Shown here piece by piece: positions 1 to 9,108 of a stretch of DNA of 64,000 nucleotides. A program made the translations under genes and the position numbers. This stretch comes from CAIQPV01 sp963719855. GTDB taxonomy: Bacteria > Pseudomonadota > Gammaproteobacteria > Burkholderiales > Gallionellaceae. The stretch's first letter is position 1. Each line of letters opens with the position of its first letter. The DNA lies in the NCBI GenBank assembly GCA_963719855.1, contig CAVRDK010000004.1, positions 186,001 through 250,000 on the forward strand, written 5' to 3'. The notes beneath the pieces are model-generated. The model was not told the origin of the DNA. It did not search any database and saw nothing but the letters and a program-made list of their open reading frames with translations.

Positions 1-831
1 AGGAACATATCGGTTGCTTGGGAAAACTGCGTAGATTCCCATCTCGGGTGTCGAAAATTTAGGTAGAAGAATTTCCAGTTTATGTTCACGTACCGCTTTT
101 TCGACAATGAAGGTGGGGGCATAGCTGATACCCAACCCAAGAATTGTGGTTACCAACAATGCATCACTGCTGTTAGCTTCGAGCCTACCGGAAATGGGAA
201 ACCACTGCGTTTCACCGTCAATGACGAAAGCCCAACTTGAACGCATGGCCAGCAAATAACCGAAACATTCGTGATTGATAAGTTCGCTCGGGTGCTTGGG
301 GCGGTCATGTCGATTCAAGTATTCCGGGGCTGCGACAACCGCACCCTTGCTGCTACCAATTTTTCGTGCCACATCCCCGGGTTCCAATCGACCTGTAATG
401 CGAATCGCCAAATCAAACCCGCCTTCAATCAGATTAACCCGGCGGTCGTTAAATTCCAGTTCGATTGATATTTCCGGGTTGGCGGTCATGAAGTCGCCGA
501 ACATTGGCATTAACTGGTGAACACCGAATGAAAATGGCAGCGTGATACGGATATGCCCGCGAGGCGCCTGTCGATTTTCGGTCATGTCCGCTTCGGCAGC
601 CTCTACCAAGCTTAAAATTTCGCGGCACTTTTCCAAATAGGGGGCGCCAGCCGAAGTGAGGCTTAAACGCCGCGTACTGCGTGCAAGCAACTTAGCCCCC
701 AAGTGAGCTTCGAGTGCTGCTATTTTTCGTGTAACAACTGAGCGATCCACATTCATCTGCTGCGCCACGGCTGAGAAGCTTCCCAGTTCGGCAACCCGCA
801 CAAAGAGTCGCATGCTATCGATTCGATCCAT
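1..831 (-). CDS. LysR-family transcriptional regulator, 3' end cut by window edge
   Basis: Reading the minus strand from the ATG at 829-831 gives 277 in-frame codons to base 1 with no stop, so the C-terminus lies outside the window. The N-terminus (MDRIDSMRLFVRVAELGSFS) is the classic LysR winged helix-turn-helix opening, followed by the recognition-helix region (RSVVTRKIAALEAHLG) and a substrate-binding domain with a GHIRITLPFSFG segment. LysR proteins bind T-N11-A dyads and respond to small-molecule co-inducers. The gene is divergent from the cytochrome b561/YceI/pirin operon with 122 bp between starts, and a palindrome lies between them, so it probably controls that operon and itself. The ligand cannot be predicted. 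Confidence 0.93.
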   Translation of the reverse strand, partial: MDRIDSMRLFVRVAELGSFSAVAQQMNVDRSVVTRKIAALEAHLGAKLLARSTRRLSLTSAGAPYLEKCREILSLVEAAEADMTENRQAPRGHIRITLPFSFGVHQLMPMFGDFMTANPEISIELEFNDRRVNLIEGGFDLAIRITGRLEPGDVARKIGSSKGAVVAAPEYLNRHDRPKHPSELINHECFGYLLAMRSSWAFVIDGETQWFPISGRLEANSSDALLVTTILGLGISYAPTFIVEKAVREHKLEILLPKFSTPEMGIYAVFPSNRYVP

Positions 832-849
832 AAATATCTCGAGCTATTG

Positions 850-864
850 TTGCAATATTAGCAA
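850..864. promoter_or_regulatory. Candidate LysR operator
   Basis: The dyad TTGC-N7-GCAA contains a perfect T-N11-A core, the usual LysR box. It lies 19 bp upstream of the regulator start and about 90 bp before the b561 start. Function is inferred from position and symmetry. Confidence 0.5.
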
Positions 865-953
865 TAATATTTTGGTAATTGTAGGCTATATCTGGCACAT
901 TTGTTTGTGTACAGTGCACCCATCGACTCAACCCATCCTTTTGGAGAATGTTC

Positions 954-1499
954 ATGAGCCACCCAGATAACTATACCCGTACGGCAATTGGCCTGCATTG
1001 GCTAATAGCGATCGCGATTGTTGCGACCTTCGGCGTCGGTATTTATATGCACGACCTGCCGCTTACGCCAGAGAAATTAAAAATCTACTCGTGGCACAAA
1101 TGGGCTGGCGTGACGATTTTTCTGCTGGTGTTGTTTCGACTCGTATGGCGGCTTACTCATCGTCCGCCAGCGCCACCTATCGGCATGCCCGCTTGGCAAC
1201 AGGCTGCGGCTGAGCTAGTCCACCGGCTCATTTATATCCTGATGATCGCCATCCCAGTCAGTGGCTGGCTGATGAGTTCGTCCAAGGGGTTCCAGACGGT
1301 GTATTTCGGCGTGCTGCCGCTACCTGACCTGCTCGCCAAGAACAAGGAGTTGGGAGATGCGCTCACGTTCGTCCATAAGGCGTTGAATTTCACTCTTGCC
1401 GGGTTGGTTCTGGGTCACGCTGGCGCTGCAATCAAACATCATTTTATTGATCGCGACGACGTCCTCACACGTATGTTGCCATTTATTAAAAAACATTAG
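954..1499 (+). CDS. Cytochrome b561-family di-haem membrane protein
   Basis: A 181-residue four-helix membrane protein of the bacterial b561 family. Histidines sit in the expected helices: HWLIAIAIVATFGVGIYMH near the N-terminus, SWHKWAG before helix 2, and FVHKALNFTLAGLVLGHAGA in the last helices, consistent with two b haems exchanging electrons with quinol. I chose the ATG at 954 rather than the one at 948 because GGAG at 943-946 is well spaced only for 954. It is the first gene of an operon with two YceI proteins and a pirin. b561 next to YceI is a recurrent pairing, perhaps because YceI proteins carry polyprenyl or quinone-like lipids. The physiological electron donor is unknown. Confidence 0.9.
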   Translation: MSHPDNYTRTAIGLHWLIAIAIVATFGVGIYMHDLPLTPEKLKIYSWHKWAGVTIFLLVLFRLVWRLTHRPPAPPIGMPAWQQAAAELVHRLIYILMIAIPVSGWLMSSSKGFQTVYFGVLPLPDLLAKNKELGDALTFVHKALNFTLAGLVLGHAGAAIKHHFIDRDDVLTRMLPFIKKH

Positions 1500-1509
1500 G
1501 AGAGATGCC

Positions 1510-2091
1510 ATGAACACCATTGCATCAAAAATTGTATTTATTATTGGCTTGGTTGCGCTTTTGTTTCTCTCAAGTGTGCAAGCAACCGAGTTCAATTTGA
1601 TCCAGGCTGACAAGAGCACTGTGTCATTCGTGTTCAAACAAATGAACGTGCCAGTGGAAGGTAGCTTCAAGCACTTCAAAAGCCGGATTAGCTTCGATCC
1701 TGCGAAGCCAGTACTCGCCAAGGCAGAAATCGAGATTGATATCGTCAGTATTGACGCCGGTTCAGACGAGGCCAATGACGCGATAGCTGACAAGCTTTGG
1801 TTCAATACAAAACAGTTTCCGGTCGCGCACTTTGTTTCTACCTCTGTCAAGCCGCTTGGCAACAACCAGTTCGAAGTGGCCGGAAAAATGAGCATCAAGG
1901 GCCGAACGCTGGATGCGAAAACTCCATGCACGTTTCATCAGGAGGGGGGCAACGGTGTCTTCGAGGGAAGTTTCGTGCTGCATCGTGGCGACTACGGTAT
2001 TGGGGAAGGTATGTGGGCTGATTTCGGCACCGTAGCCAACGAAGTGCAAATCAAATTTCGGCTGGTGGCATCTGCCGCTGACAAAAAGTAG
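1510..2091 (+). CDS. YceI-family periplasmic lipid-binding protein (copy 1)
   Basis: 193 residues starting at the ATG at 1510, which follows AGGAGAG; the reading frame is open further upstream but inside the b561 gene. A hydrophobic signal peptide (FIIGLVALLFLSSVQA) is followed by a YceI lipocalin-like beta barrel: the domain begins FNLIQADKSTVSFVFKQ and contains the family's FNTKQFPVAHFVSTSV segment. YceI proteins bind isoprenoid chains in a hydrophobic tunnel in the periplasm. It begins 10 bp after the b561 stop and is clearly co-transcribed. Only about 49 bp separate it from a second YceI gene of clearly different sequence, so the pair is an old duplication or two separate acquisitions. 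Confidence 0.92.
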   Translation: MNTIASKIVFIIGLVALLFLSSVQATEFNLIQADKSTVSFVFKQMNVPVEGSFKHFKSRISFDPAKPVLAKAEIEIDIVSIDAGSDEANDAIADKLWFNTKQFPVAHFVSTSVKPLGNNQFEVAGKMSIKGRTLDAKTPCTFHQEGGNGVFEGSFVLHRGDYGIGEGMWADFGTVANEVQIKFRLVASAADKK

Positions 2092-2139
2092 AAAGTTGTT
2101 TCAAGTGTTTTAACCATTTTTAAACCAAGGAGAACCACC

Positions 2140-2724
2140 ATGAAAAGATTAATCATTTCCCTTATTTTTGCTTCCTTTGCCGGCAGCGTTTTTGCTGCAC
2201 CGGAAACCTTTAATATTGATCCTGCGCACACCGCGCCGCGTTTCGAATATAGTCACTTCGGCTACTCAAACCAGTTGCATAGCTTCGATAAGACCAGCGG
2301 CACGATTGTTTTCGACCGTGAGGCAAAGACCGGCTCTGTGGATATCGTGATCGATGCAAAATCGGTAAATACCGGCTTCCCCTTGTTCAACGAGCACATC
2401 CAAGGTGACGATTTCTTCAATACTGCGAAATACCCGACCATCACTTTCAAATCGACGTCTGTGAAGTTCGATGGCGACAAGCCTGTAGCAGTCGAAGGCA
2501 ACTTGACGGTGAAGGGCGTAACTAAACCTGTGACTCTGACTGTCACTTCGTTCCAGGAGATGCTGCATCCAATGCTCAAAAAGAACGCTATCGGTGCGAA
2601 TGCAGTGACAAAGATCAAGCGTAGCGAATTCAACATGGGCAAATACGCACCCTATGTTTCGGATGATGTGACCCTCACCATAGCAGTGGAAGCGGTCATA
2701 CTCACGCCGCCTATGAAAGATTAA
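2140..2724 (+). CDS. YceI-family periplasmic lipid-binding protein (copy 2)
   Basis: 194 residues with a signal peptide (LIISLIFASFAGSVFA) followed by a complete YceI barrel: FNIDPAHTAPRFEYSHFG at the start, FNTAKYPTITFKSTSV in the middle and a C-terminal VTLTIAVEA strand. The ATG at 2140 is preceded by AAGGAG. It resembles copy 1 only at family level. Together with b561 upstream it probably takes part in periplasmic quinone or isoprenoid handling or in an oxidative-stress response; that role is inference from the neighbourhood. Confidence 0.93.
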   Translation: MKRLIISLIFASFAGSVFAAPETFNIDPAHTAPRFEYSHFGYSNQLHSFDKTSGTIVFDREAKTGSVDIVIDAKSVNTGFPLFNEHIQGDDFFNTAKYPTITFKSTSVKFDGDKPVAVEGNLTVKGVTKPVTLTVTSFQEMLHPMLKKNAIGANAVTKIKRSEFNMGKYAPYVSDDVTLTIAVEAVILTPPMKD

Positions 2725-2839
2725 TGAGCCTGAATGGGGATGTCACTCTGGATGCCACCTCATCCGTAGGTCACGAGATACATGAAGCACTTTCCGACAC
2801 TTGTTGTGTGCTGTTTTTCTAGCTTTGGAGGGAAAAATC

Positions 2840-3706
2840 ATGAATACCATCAACCAAGCAACATTGCGCCTATCGCGCAGCATCGAGCGCATCATCGAAG
2901 GGGTGGCTACTTCGGATGGCGCAGGCGTAAAGCTTACTCGTGTGCTTACCGGAAAACTACAGCGTCGCCTTGATCCATTTTTGATGCTTGATGCATTCGG
3001 CAGTGACAACCCGGATGATTACATCGCAGGCTTTCCCGACCACCCGCATCGTGGTTTCGAGACGGTGACCTACATGCTGTCCGGTAGAATGCGGCATCGC
3101 GACAGTGCAGGGCACGAAGGTTTGTTAGAGAGCGGAGGTGTGCAATGGATGACCGCAGGGCGCGGCGTAATTCACTCCGAGATTCCAGAACAAAAAGACG
3201 GCGTAATGGAAGGCTTCCAACTTTGGCTCAACCTGCCCGCGCAGATCAAAATGACTGAGCCGTGGTATCGCGATTTTTCCAGCGAGGCAATCCCGGAATA
3301 TGTTACGACAGAGAACGTCACCGTGCGCGTGATTGCAGGGGCAAGCAATGGCATAGAAGGAGCCGTTCACCGCAAGGACACCGAACCACTGTATCTTGAT
3401 GTCCACTTGCCTGCAGGAGCCTCGTTCTCAACTGCGTTGCCGAACACACACAATGCATTCATCTATGTTTATCGCGGTTCAGTGAAGGTTAGCGACACGC
3501 AGGTGGGGTCGCGTCGCATGGGTATTTTGAGCAATATACCTGAAGCCGATGGCTTGACGCTCACGACAACAGAAGAGGCCCGCCTGATTCTGGTCGCAGG
3601 TAAACCAATTAACGAACCTATCGTGCAGCACGGGCCGTTCGTAATGAACACGCAGGAAGAAATTCGTCAGGCTCTGGATGATTTTGGTTCGGGACGCTTG
3701 GCATAA
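2840..3706 (+). CDS. Pirin-family protein (bicupin)
   Basis: 288 residues from the ATG at 2840, preceded by GGAGGGAA. The pirin N-terminal cupin is plain: HPHRGFETVTYMLSGRMRH carries the metal-binding histidines, followed by GGVQWMTAGRGVIHSE, the second metal motif. The C-terminal pirin domain (LYLDVHLPAGASF) is complete. Bacterial pirins bind Fe or another divalent metal; some have quercetinase activity and others bind metabolic enzymes. It is the last gene of the LysR-linked operon, about 115 bp after the second yceI, and convergent with the hydrolase downstream. The substrate cannot be assigned. Confidence 0.92.
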   Translation: MNTINQATLRLSRSIERIIEGVATSDGAGVKLTRVLTGKLQRRLDPFLMLDAFGSDNPDDYIAGFPDHPHRGFETVTYMLSGRMRHRDSAGHEGLLESGGVQWMTAGRGVIHSEIPEQKDGVMEGFQLWLNLPAQIKMTEPWYRDFSSEAIPEYVTTENVTVRVIAGASNGIEGAVHRKDTEPLYLDVHLPAGASFSTALPNTHNAFIYVYRGSVKVSDTQVGSRRMGILSNIPEADGLTLTTTEEARLILVAGKPINEPIVQHGPFVMNTQEEIRQALDDFGSGRLA

Positions 3707-3811
3707 AATTCGACACCCATACTTGAGCCGGTGAAATTTAGGTTGGCTGACGGTCGCAATTCAAGACTGGCAGGATGCGCAGGTCTGCTTAGGCATCTTT
3801 GCCTATCCGCT

Positions 3812-4576
3812 TTACATCTGTTTGAGCCAGCCAACAATGTATTCGGCAACCTCTTGCCACTGAGGCTCAGCCAGAATCCAGTGAGCGTGATTCTCGAACT
3901 CCTTGTATGTCGACACAGCCTTGTACTTTCTCGCTACACGACGAACGACCGATGTGGGAGTAATTCTGTCTTGAGCACCGGTAACCACCAGTACAGGGCA
4001 AGTTACTTTAGACTCATCGACGCTTGACGCACGCCGAGAGTCGAAAAACCAGTAGCCGATCTCAAACGCAACCCTTCCGGATTCATAGACGAATTTGGTG
4101 TAGTTTTCCTTCTGCTCACTTTCCGGAAGCAAATGCATCATTGAGTAAGCCGCCTCTGCAAACGTTTGGCGCATTGGTTTTTTCCAGAAACCCCATGTAG
4201 TCTGAGTGCTCCAAAAGCTGCGGATCACGGAAGGCGTAATGGCCATTATGCCGGATGGAGATGCGGGCGCGAGCAACACGAGCGAGTCTGCAAATCCGCG
4301 AGCACCTAGAATCTGAGCCAGCAATCCTCCCATCGAGTGGCCCATCACGATTGGCTTTTCGGCCAGTTGCCTGATCTCTCGTTCAAGAGCATCGACGTAG
4401 TCCAACAGACTGGCAGTGCCAAGACAAGGATCTGGTACGCCATGCGGATCCATGCTGTGGTAGGGCAACGTCGTTGCGATGCAGCGGTATCCTTTCGTTT
4501 CAAAGAAGCGCCGGTAGTTTTCCCAGTCGGACGATGTACCCCACATTCCATGAATCATGTAGATCGTATCGGCCAT
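3812..4576 (-). CDS. Alpha/beta hydrolase
   Basis: 254 residues, full length for a small serine hydrolase. The oxyanion-hole motif HGMWG lies near residue 9, the nucleophile elbow GHSMGG near residue 100, the acid in VVTGAQDRITP and the catalytic histidine in FENHAHW near the C-terminus. The fold and catalytic triad are therefore supported; the substrate is not. There is no signal peptide, so it is cytoplasmic. It is convergent with the pirin gene and monocistronic. Confidence 0.9.
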   Translation of the reverse strand: MADTIYMIHGMWGTSSDWENYRRFFETKGYRCIATTLPYHSMDPHGVPDPCLGTASLLDYVDALEREIRQLAEKPIVMGHSMGGLLAQILGARGFADSLVLLAPASPSGIMAITPSVIRSFWSTQTTWGFWKKPMRQTFAEAAYSMMHLLPESEQKENYTKFVYESGRVAFEIGYWFFDSRRASSVDESKVTCPVLVVTGAQDRITPTSVVRRVARKYKAVSTYKEFENHAHWILAEPQWQEVAEYIVGWLKQM

Positions 4577-4676
4577 TCTTTAACCTCTCTCCGATTTGAT
4601 TAGCGCTCAATCAATATGGGTTACAGGATGTCCGATTACAACTCGGCATTCTGCGTCACGATATCAGTGAGTTCAA

Positions 4677-4766
4677 TCAGTTAAGGGTTGAAGCGATATC
4701 CTTAACCAGCTTGACCGCAAGCTCCTTGAACTCGGTTGTGTATTCTTGCATCGGTATCTTCTTCAT
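4677..4766 (-). pseudogene. Remnant of IS3-family transposase OrfA (N-terminus only)
   Basis: A 29-codon frame reads MKKIPMQEYTTEFKELAVKL and then runs into unrelated sequence and a stop. This opening is typical of IS3-family OrfA proteins (EYTTEFKELAVK leads into the helix-turn-helix). The helix-turn-helix, OrfB and the inverted repeats are missing, so it is a dead fragment marking a past insertion in this gene-poor stretch. The assignment rests on remembered family similarity. Confidence 0.6.
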
Positions 4767-4881
4767 TTTACTTTCTGAGTAACGTTAATTCTACGTCACC
4801 TCTGGAAAAATATTTATCAGGGGAAGCTCATGTTGGCGATTTCTCCCTTCTTACCCGAGGCAAAAAAGCGAGTTACCCCGA

Positions 4882-5376
4882 TCAAAACACTCTAAGTTTC
4901 AACTGCAAAGCAATCACGCCATATATCTTATCTTTGTAACTGGGGATATACATCACACTTGCCCCAATATTTTTGTACTCAATGCTAGCTGTAGGTACAA
5001 CTGCAAAAAACCAGCCACTATTCTGCATTTTAGGATAGCCATCCATAGCACCAACAGCCGCTCCAAAACGAACAGGCCCCAATCCAAGAGGCTGCCAATA
5101 CCAGCCTGCGTAGTGTGTGGTTTGCCTAACACTGTTATAGAATTCGCCAAGCGCGACTGAATTTACAGTTGAATATCGGTATTCGCCCCCCAACCCGAAA
5201 TTGCTGTTGTTAAGCCCCTTATCTTTCTGGAAGTGATAAGAGTAAAACCCCGCGTTCAGCCAAAGCTCACTTATAGGTTTGGACTCAACAATTGCAAAAG
5301 TTTCTGCGATCGACGTGAATGATATAAAAGCTAGACCGACGCAAGCTATCCACCTACTTAAAAAGTGGTGGTTCAT
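4882..5376 (-). CDS. Putative small outer-membrane beta-barrel protein
   Basis: 164 residues with a signal peptide (WIACVGLAFISFTSIA, cleavage probably after SIAE). The mature part alternates aromatic and polar residues as in an eight-stranded barrel (LWLNAGFYSYHF, AGWYWQPLGLGPVRFGAAVG, ASVMYIPSY) and ends in LKLRVF, a terminal-phenylalanine signature of outer-membrane proteins. The C-terminal strand pattern vaguely recalls the lipid A palmitoyltransferase PagP, but I cannot point to its catalytic residues, so I do not assign that activity. It is an orphan gene in AT-rich surroundings beside an IS3 remnant, which suggests horizontal acquisition. Confidence 0.7.
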   Translation of the reverse strand: MNHHFLSRWIACVGLAFISFTSIAETFAIVESKPISELWLNAGFYSYHFQKDKGLNNSNFGLGGEYRYSTVNSVALGEFYNSVRQTTHYAGWYWQPLGLGPVRFGAAVGAMDGYPKMQNSGWFFAVVPTASIEYKNIGASVMYIPSYKDKIYGVIALQLKLRVF

Positions 5377-6056
5377 TATTGAACTAGCCTGTATGACAAC
5401 ACGATGAATTAGCCTTTCAGTTCTCTATTTTTCGGGGGAAGCTCACGTAAGGCTAAGTCAATAACTGAGAGTTTTTAATAGCGACTTCAATACTATAAGC
5501 GCGCGTGCAATCAGTACGGTGTGGTTAGCCAAGTCAGATACCGTCCCTTGTGCAGGGTTTCCATTACCAGATTGGTGGAGCGTTTACGTGTTTCCGCATC
5601 CGGCCTTGCTCGTTTGGCTTCTTGATCAAGCTACCTCCTTCACAGACTGGAACTGCGATAATATCGACTATATCTTTCGATTCTCTGTCCGGTGCTGCAG
5701 GATGAAAATGTCCAGCTAACAGGCAACGCATTCAGGTAATGCTGCGGTAAAGGGATTCTCGGTTCACAAACCGCCTAACTACAATGCAATTTAGGAGAAG
5801 CAAGAGATTCATCATAGCTAAGAAAGATTATAGGCTTCATAATCCAAATTGTTACTTTATATTGCGGCTACGGACATAAAAGATTTTGCATTTGTGTCTG
5901 GGGGATGGGTTTTGCGTTGCTGCTACAGGAAATTGGTTATTAGATTGTCTAATACCCTATTCCAGGTATTCATCAGCTAATTGAAGATTGATTGGGTAGT
6001 ATGACAGTTTTAATGGTTACAATTCGAAAGATACTTCCTGCTTCTAAGTTTATAAA
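5377..6056. other. 680-bp gene-poor region
   Basis: AT-rich sequence between the outer-membrane protein and the Lon-like gene. No convincing coding frame was found: a 66-codon frame at 5519-5719 has no recognisable family and a cysteine/tryptophan-rich, non-protein-like composition. A GGGGAAGCTCA word at 5435-5445 repeats one at 4820-4830. It must hold the promoters of both flanking genes, but I could not place them confidently. Confidence 0.5.
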
Positions 6057-8477
6057 ATGCCGATCTCAAACCTGACTCCCGCCGAGCTTCGTCTCACCAT
6101 AGTTCCCGATACGCTCGGATTCTCCGATACTTCCGAATTGCTGGGGTATGCACTGCCCTGGATCGGACAGGAACGCGCAGAAATGGCCTCCCGCTTTGGA
6201 CTCGGGATGTCTCAGCCGGATTACAACCTGTTCGTGCTGGGCGAGGTCGGTAGCGGCCGCTCTTCGCTACTCAAGCAGGCAATGCAGGCGACCGCCGCAA
6301 ACAGGAAGGCACCGCCCGATTTATGCTATCTGCACAATTTCGATACCCCGGAAAGGCCGCAGGCTCTGCGCTTACCCGCTGGACAAGGACGGCTGCTGCG
6401 TCAACTCATGGCGCAGATGGCAAAATCCCTGCAAACAGAAATACCCCAGCGCCTGGAAGGGCAGGATTTCAAGGCTGAAAGCGAGCGCATTGAAAAAAAC
6501 TACAAGGAGGAAGAAGCCAAAAGTTTCGCCGAACTCGAGGCCTTTGGCGAGGCCCGCAAGTTCACTCTTCGTCGCGAGGCCGGACGCATGATTTTTACTT
6601 TTCTGGGTAAAGAAGGGCACTCACTGACTGAGGATGAAGTGCTTGCCTTGCCAAAGGAGGATCGTGCCGTCATCGATCAATCCGAGCAGGCGCTGCGTGC
6701 AGAAATTACCCGGTATTTCGAGAAGACCCGACCGCTGGAACGGGCGATGAACGAAGACTTGGGGGCGTTGCGGCGCCAAGTGGTGAAGCCGCTGCTGGAT
6801 CAGGAGCTACAGGAAGTCCGTGCCGGACTAATAAATCCGACCGAAGATTCCGCCAGGCTCAATACTTATCTGGAACAGATTGTGCACGACGTGCTCAACC
6901 ATTTGGAACTGTTCAAGGTTTCCGACAGCGATGATGAAATTCGGCAGGAAGCATTAAATACAGTCCTGTCCCGCTACCGGGTCAATCTGGTCGTGGACAA
7001 TGACGATTTGAAAGGAGCGCCGGTGATCATCGAAGATAACCCCTTGTTCCGCTCACTGTTCGGCAGCATCGAATATCAGTCCGAGAACGATGCGCTGGTG
7101 ACCGATTTCGCCCGCATCCGCGCCGGCAGCTTACTCAAGGCGCACGGCGGTTTCCTCATGCTACATCTGCGCAATCTTCTGGTCGATGGCCTGGTGTGGG
7201 AAAAGCTGCGGCGCTTTCTGCGTAGCGGCAAACTACAGATCGAAGAACCGGGTACGGCCTTCGCGCCGATTGCGGCTGTTTCGCTCGAACCCGAGGCAGT
7301 AGATGTCGAAGTCAAAATCATCCTGATCGGCTCGCGCGAACAGTATTATGAATTGCAGGAGGAGGATCCTGAGTTTGCACGCCGCTTCCGGGTCAAGGTG
7401 GACTTTGCCGAAAGCTTTTCGTCCAGTACCAAGACCCGCCGCGCTTCGTCAATTTTTGTCGCCCACACTTGCCGCGAATTAGATCTGCCACATTTTTCTG
7501 CCGCCGCCGTGGCGCGTCTGCTGGAAGACGGACACCGTGAAGTGGATGATCAGTCGCGCCAGAGCGCGATCTTTGCCCGCACTGCGGCGCTGGTAATGGA
7601 AAGTGCAGCGCTGTGCCGCGCGCGTGCCGGTCAATTGGCCGAAGCACAGGATGTCGATGCGGCACTGAATGCACGCACCCTGCGTCACGATTATCCCGAC
7701 CAGCGCTTGCAAGAAGCCATCGCCGAAGGTGATTTATTGATCACCGTGCATGGTGAGAAAGTTGGACAACTCAACGGCCTGTCTCAGGTGGATCTTGGGG
7801 ATTACCGCTTTGGCTTCCCGGAACGAGTTACGGCGCGCACCTTTGCCGGTGACGACGGCTTGCTCAACATCGAGCGCGAGGTGGAAATGTCTGGGCCGAT
7901 CCACGACAAGGGCGTGCTCATTTTGCACAGCTACCTGTCCGCACTATTCGCCCATATCGCGCCGCTCGCACTCAATGCGTCCATCGTTTTCGAACAGGAA
8001 TATAACGGCGTGGAGGGGGATTCCGCTTCCTGCGCCGAACTTTATGTTTTGCTCTCATCCTTGTCTGGCTTGCCGCTCAAGCAGGGTATCGCCGTCACCG
8101 GCGCGGTCAATCAGCACGGAGAAGTGTTGCCGGTGGGCGGCGTCAACGAAAAAATAGAAGGTTACTTTCGCATCTGCGAAACCGCCGGACTGGACGGCAG
8201 CCAAGGCGTACTGATCCCGCACCGCAATCGCCGCCACCTGATGCTGGAGAGCAAGGTCGTTAAAGCTGTCGCCAATGGCTTATTCCATATTTACACTGCA
8301 GAGCATGTAAGTGAGGGCTTAGAATTGCTTACCGGCTTTTCCACAGGAATGGCGAACGCGGCAGGCAATTATCCTCGCGGCAGCGTGCTGGGCCACGCCC
8401 AGAAAACCTTGCAGGCCTACCGCCTCGCCTATCAGGAGTCGGGACGCCAGAAGACAGTGCGCAAGCATTTAAGCTAA
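6057..8477 (+). CDS. Lon-like ATP-dependent protease (AAA_32 / S16 family)
   Basis: 806 residues. An N-terminal AAA+ region has Walker A GEVGSGRSS at about residues 62-70, interrupted by a long charged coiled-coil insertion (about 125-260). A Walker B-like HGGFLMLHLRNLL and a sensor region (KIILIGSREQYYEL) follow. The C-terminal S16 protease domain has the catalytic serine in EGDSAS (about S656) and the lysine in GGVNEKIEGY (about K699). This is the LonB-like group lacking the classical Lon N-terminal domain. Its natural substrates are poorly known. No good Shine-Dalgarno precedes the ATG at 6057. It is monocistronic and convergent with ssb. Confidence 0.93.
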   Translation: MPISNLTPAELRLTIVPDTLGFSDTSELLGYALPWIGQERAEMASRFGLGMSQPDYNLFVLGEVGSGRSSLLKQAMQATAANRKAPPDLCYLHNFDTPERPQALRLPAGQGRLLRQLMAQMAKSLQTEIPQRLEGQDFKAESERIEKNYKEEEAKSFAELEAFGEARKFTLRREAGRMIFTFLGKEGHSLTEDEVLALPKEDRAVIDQSEQALRAEITRYFEKTRPLERAMNEDLGALRRQVVKPLLDQELQEVRAGLINPTEDSARLNTYLEQIVHDVLNHLELFKVSDSDDEIRQEALNTVLSRYRVNLVVDNDDLKGAPVIIEDNPLFRSLFGSIEYQSENDALVTDFARIRAGSLLKAHGGFLMLHLRNLLVDGLVWEKLRRFLRSGKLQIEEPGTAFAPIAAVSLEPEAVDVEVKIILIGSREQYYELQEEDPEFARRFRVKVDFAESFSSSTKTRRASSIFVAHTCRELDLPHFSAAAVARLLEDGHREVDDQSRQSAIFARTAALVMESAALCRARAGQLAEAQDVDAALNARTLRHDYPDQRLQEAIAEGDLLITVHGEKVGQLNGLSQVDLGDYRFGFPERVTARTFAGDDGLLNIEREVEMSGPIHDKGVLILHSYLSALFAHIAPLALNASIVFEQEYNGVEGDSASCAELYVLLSSLSGLPLKQGIAVTGAVNQHGEVLPVGGVNEKIEGYFRICETAGLDGSQGVLIPHRNRRHLMLESKVVKAVANGLFHIYTAEHVSEGLELLTGFSTGMANAAGNYPRGSVLGHAQKTLQAYRLAYQESGRQKTVRKHLS

Positions 8478-8547
8478 AGAACAAGGCAAGTTCAATAACT
8501 AATTTCCAGCCCAAAATATTTTACAGATTATTTTCGGCCATTAAATG

Positions 8548-8576
8548 AAAAAAGCCCCTGTTTCCAAGGGCTTTAG
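8548..8576 (-). terminator. Intrinsic terminator between Lon-like gene and ssb
   Basis: AAAGCCC at 8551-8557 pairs with GGGCTTT at 8568-8574 around a 10-nt loop. On the minus strand the stem is followed by a run of Ts (the A-run at 8548-8553), so it terminates ssb well. On the plus strand it may also stop readthrough from the protease gene. Confidence 0.75.
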
Positions 8577-8610
8577 TTTGATACTTTACAATAATGGTTG
8601 CAGGTGACTC

Positions 8611-9084
8611 CTAAAACGGAATGTCATCATCGAAATTATCAAAGCCACCGCTCTTGGCAGGTGCGGGTTTGCTGGCTGCAGGCGCACCGGATGAATCGCC
8701 AGATGGAGCCGATGTAGCTGGCTTGTCCACTACCTCGAAGTTGCCGCCGCCACCGGATTTACTGCCCAGCATTTGCATCTGGTCAACGATGATTTCGGTG
8801 GAGTAGCGATCCTGCCCTTCCTTGGTCTGCCACTTGCGTGTTTGCAATTTTCCTTCCACGTAAATCTGCGCGCCCTTCTTCAGGTATTCCCCTGCCACTT
8901 CGGCCAAACGGCGATAGAACACCAGATTATGCCATTCGGTCTTTTCCTGCTTCTCGCCGCTCTTGTCTTTCCAGTTTTCCGAAGTGGCCAGCGTGGCGTT
9001 GGTCACCGCTTCGCCGTTGGTCATGTAACGCGTTTCCGGATCCTTGCCCAATCGTCCCACCAGTATCACTTTGTTAACCGACAT
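8611..9084 (-). CDS. ssb: Single-stranded DNA-binding protein
   Basis: 157 residues from the ATG at 9084 (MSVNKVILVGRLGKDPE), preceded by AAGGAGCG; a longer in-frame extension upstream lies over operator sequence and is not coding. The OB fold carries the family motifs NATLATSENW, TEWHNLVFYRRLAE and YLKKGAQIYVEGKLQTRKW. It is followed by a glycine/alanine/proline-rich linker and the acidic tip DNFDDDIPF, which binds replication and repair partners. It acts in replication, recombination and repair. The size is normal for a betaproteobacterial SSB. Upstream lies an unusual double palindrome. Confidence 0.97.
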   Translation of the reverse strand: MSVNKVILVGRLGKDPETRYMTNGEAVTNATLATSENWKDKSGEKQEKTEWHNLVFYRRLAEVAGEYLKKGAQIYVEGKLQTRKWQTKEGQDRYSTEIIVDQMQMLGSKSGGGGNFEVVDKPATSAPSGDSSGAPAASKPAPAKSGGFDNFDDDIPF

Positions 9085-9108
9085 CTCACGCTCCTTGAAT
9101 AATGCGAA

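Noticed and set aside
4882..5376. PagP (lipid A palmitoyltransferase) assignment for the barrel protein
   Set aside because: Only the general barrel pattern and C-terminal strand fit; the catalytic residues could not be identified.
5519..5719. 66-codon plus-strand frame between the barrel protein and the Lon-like gene
   Set aside because: No family resemblance, odd Trp/Cys-rich composition, no convincing ribosome site.
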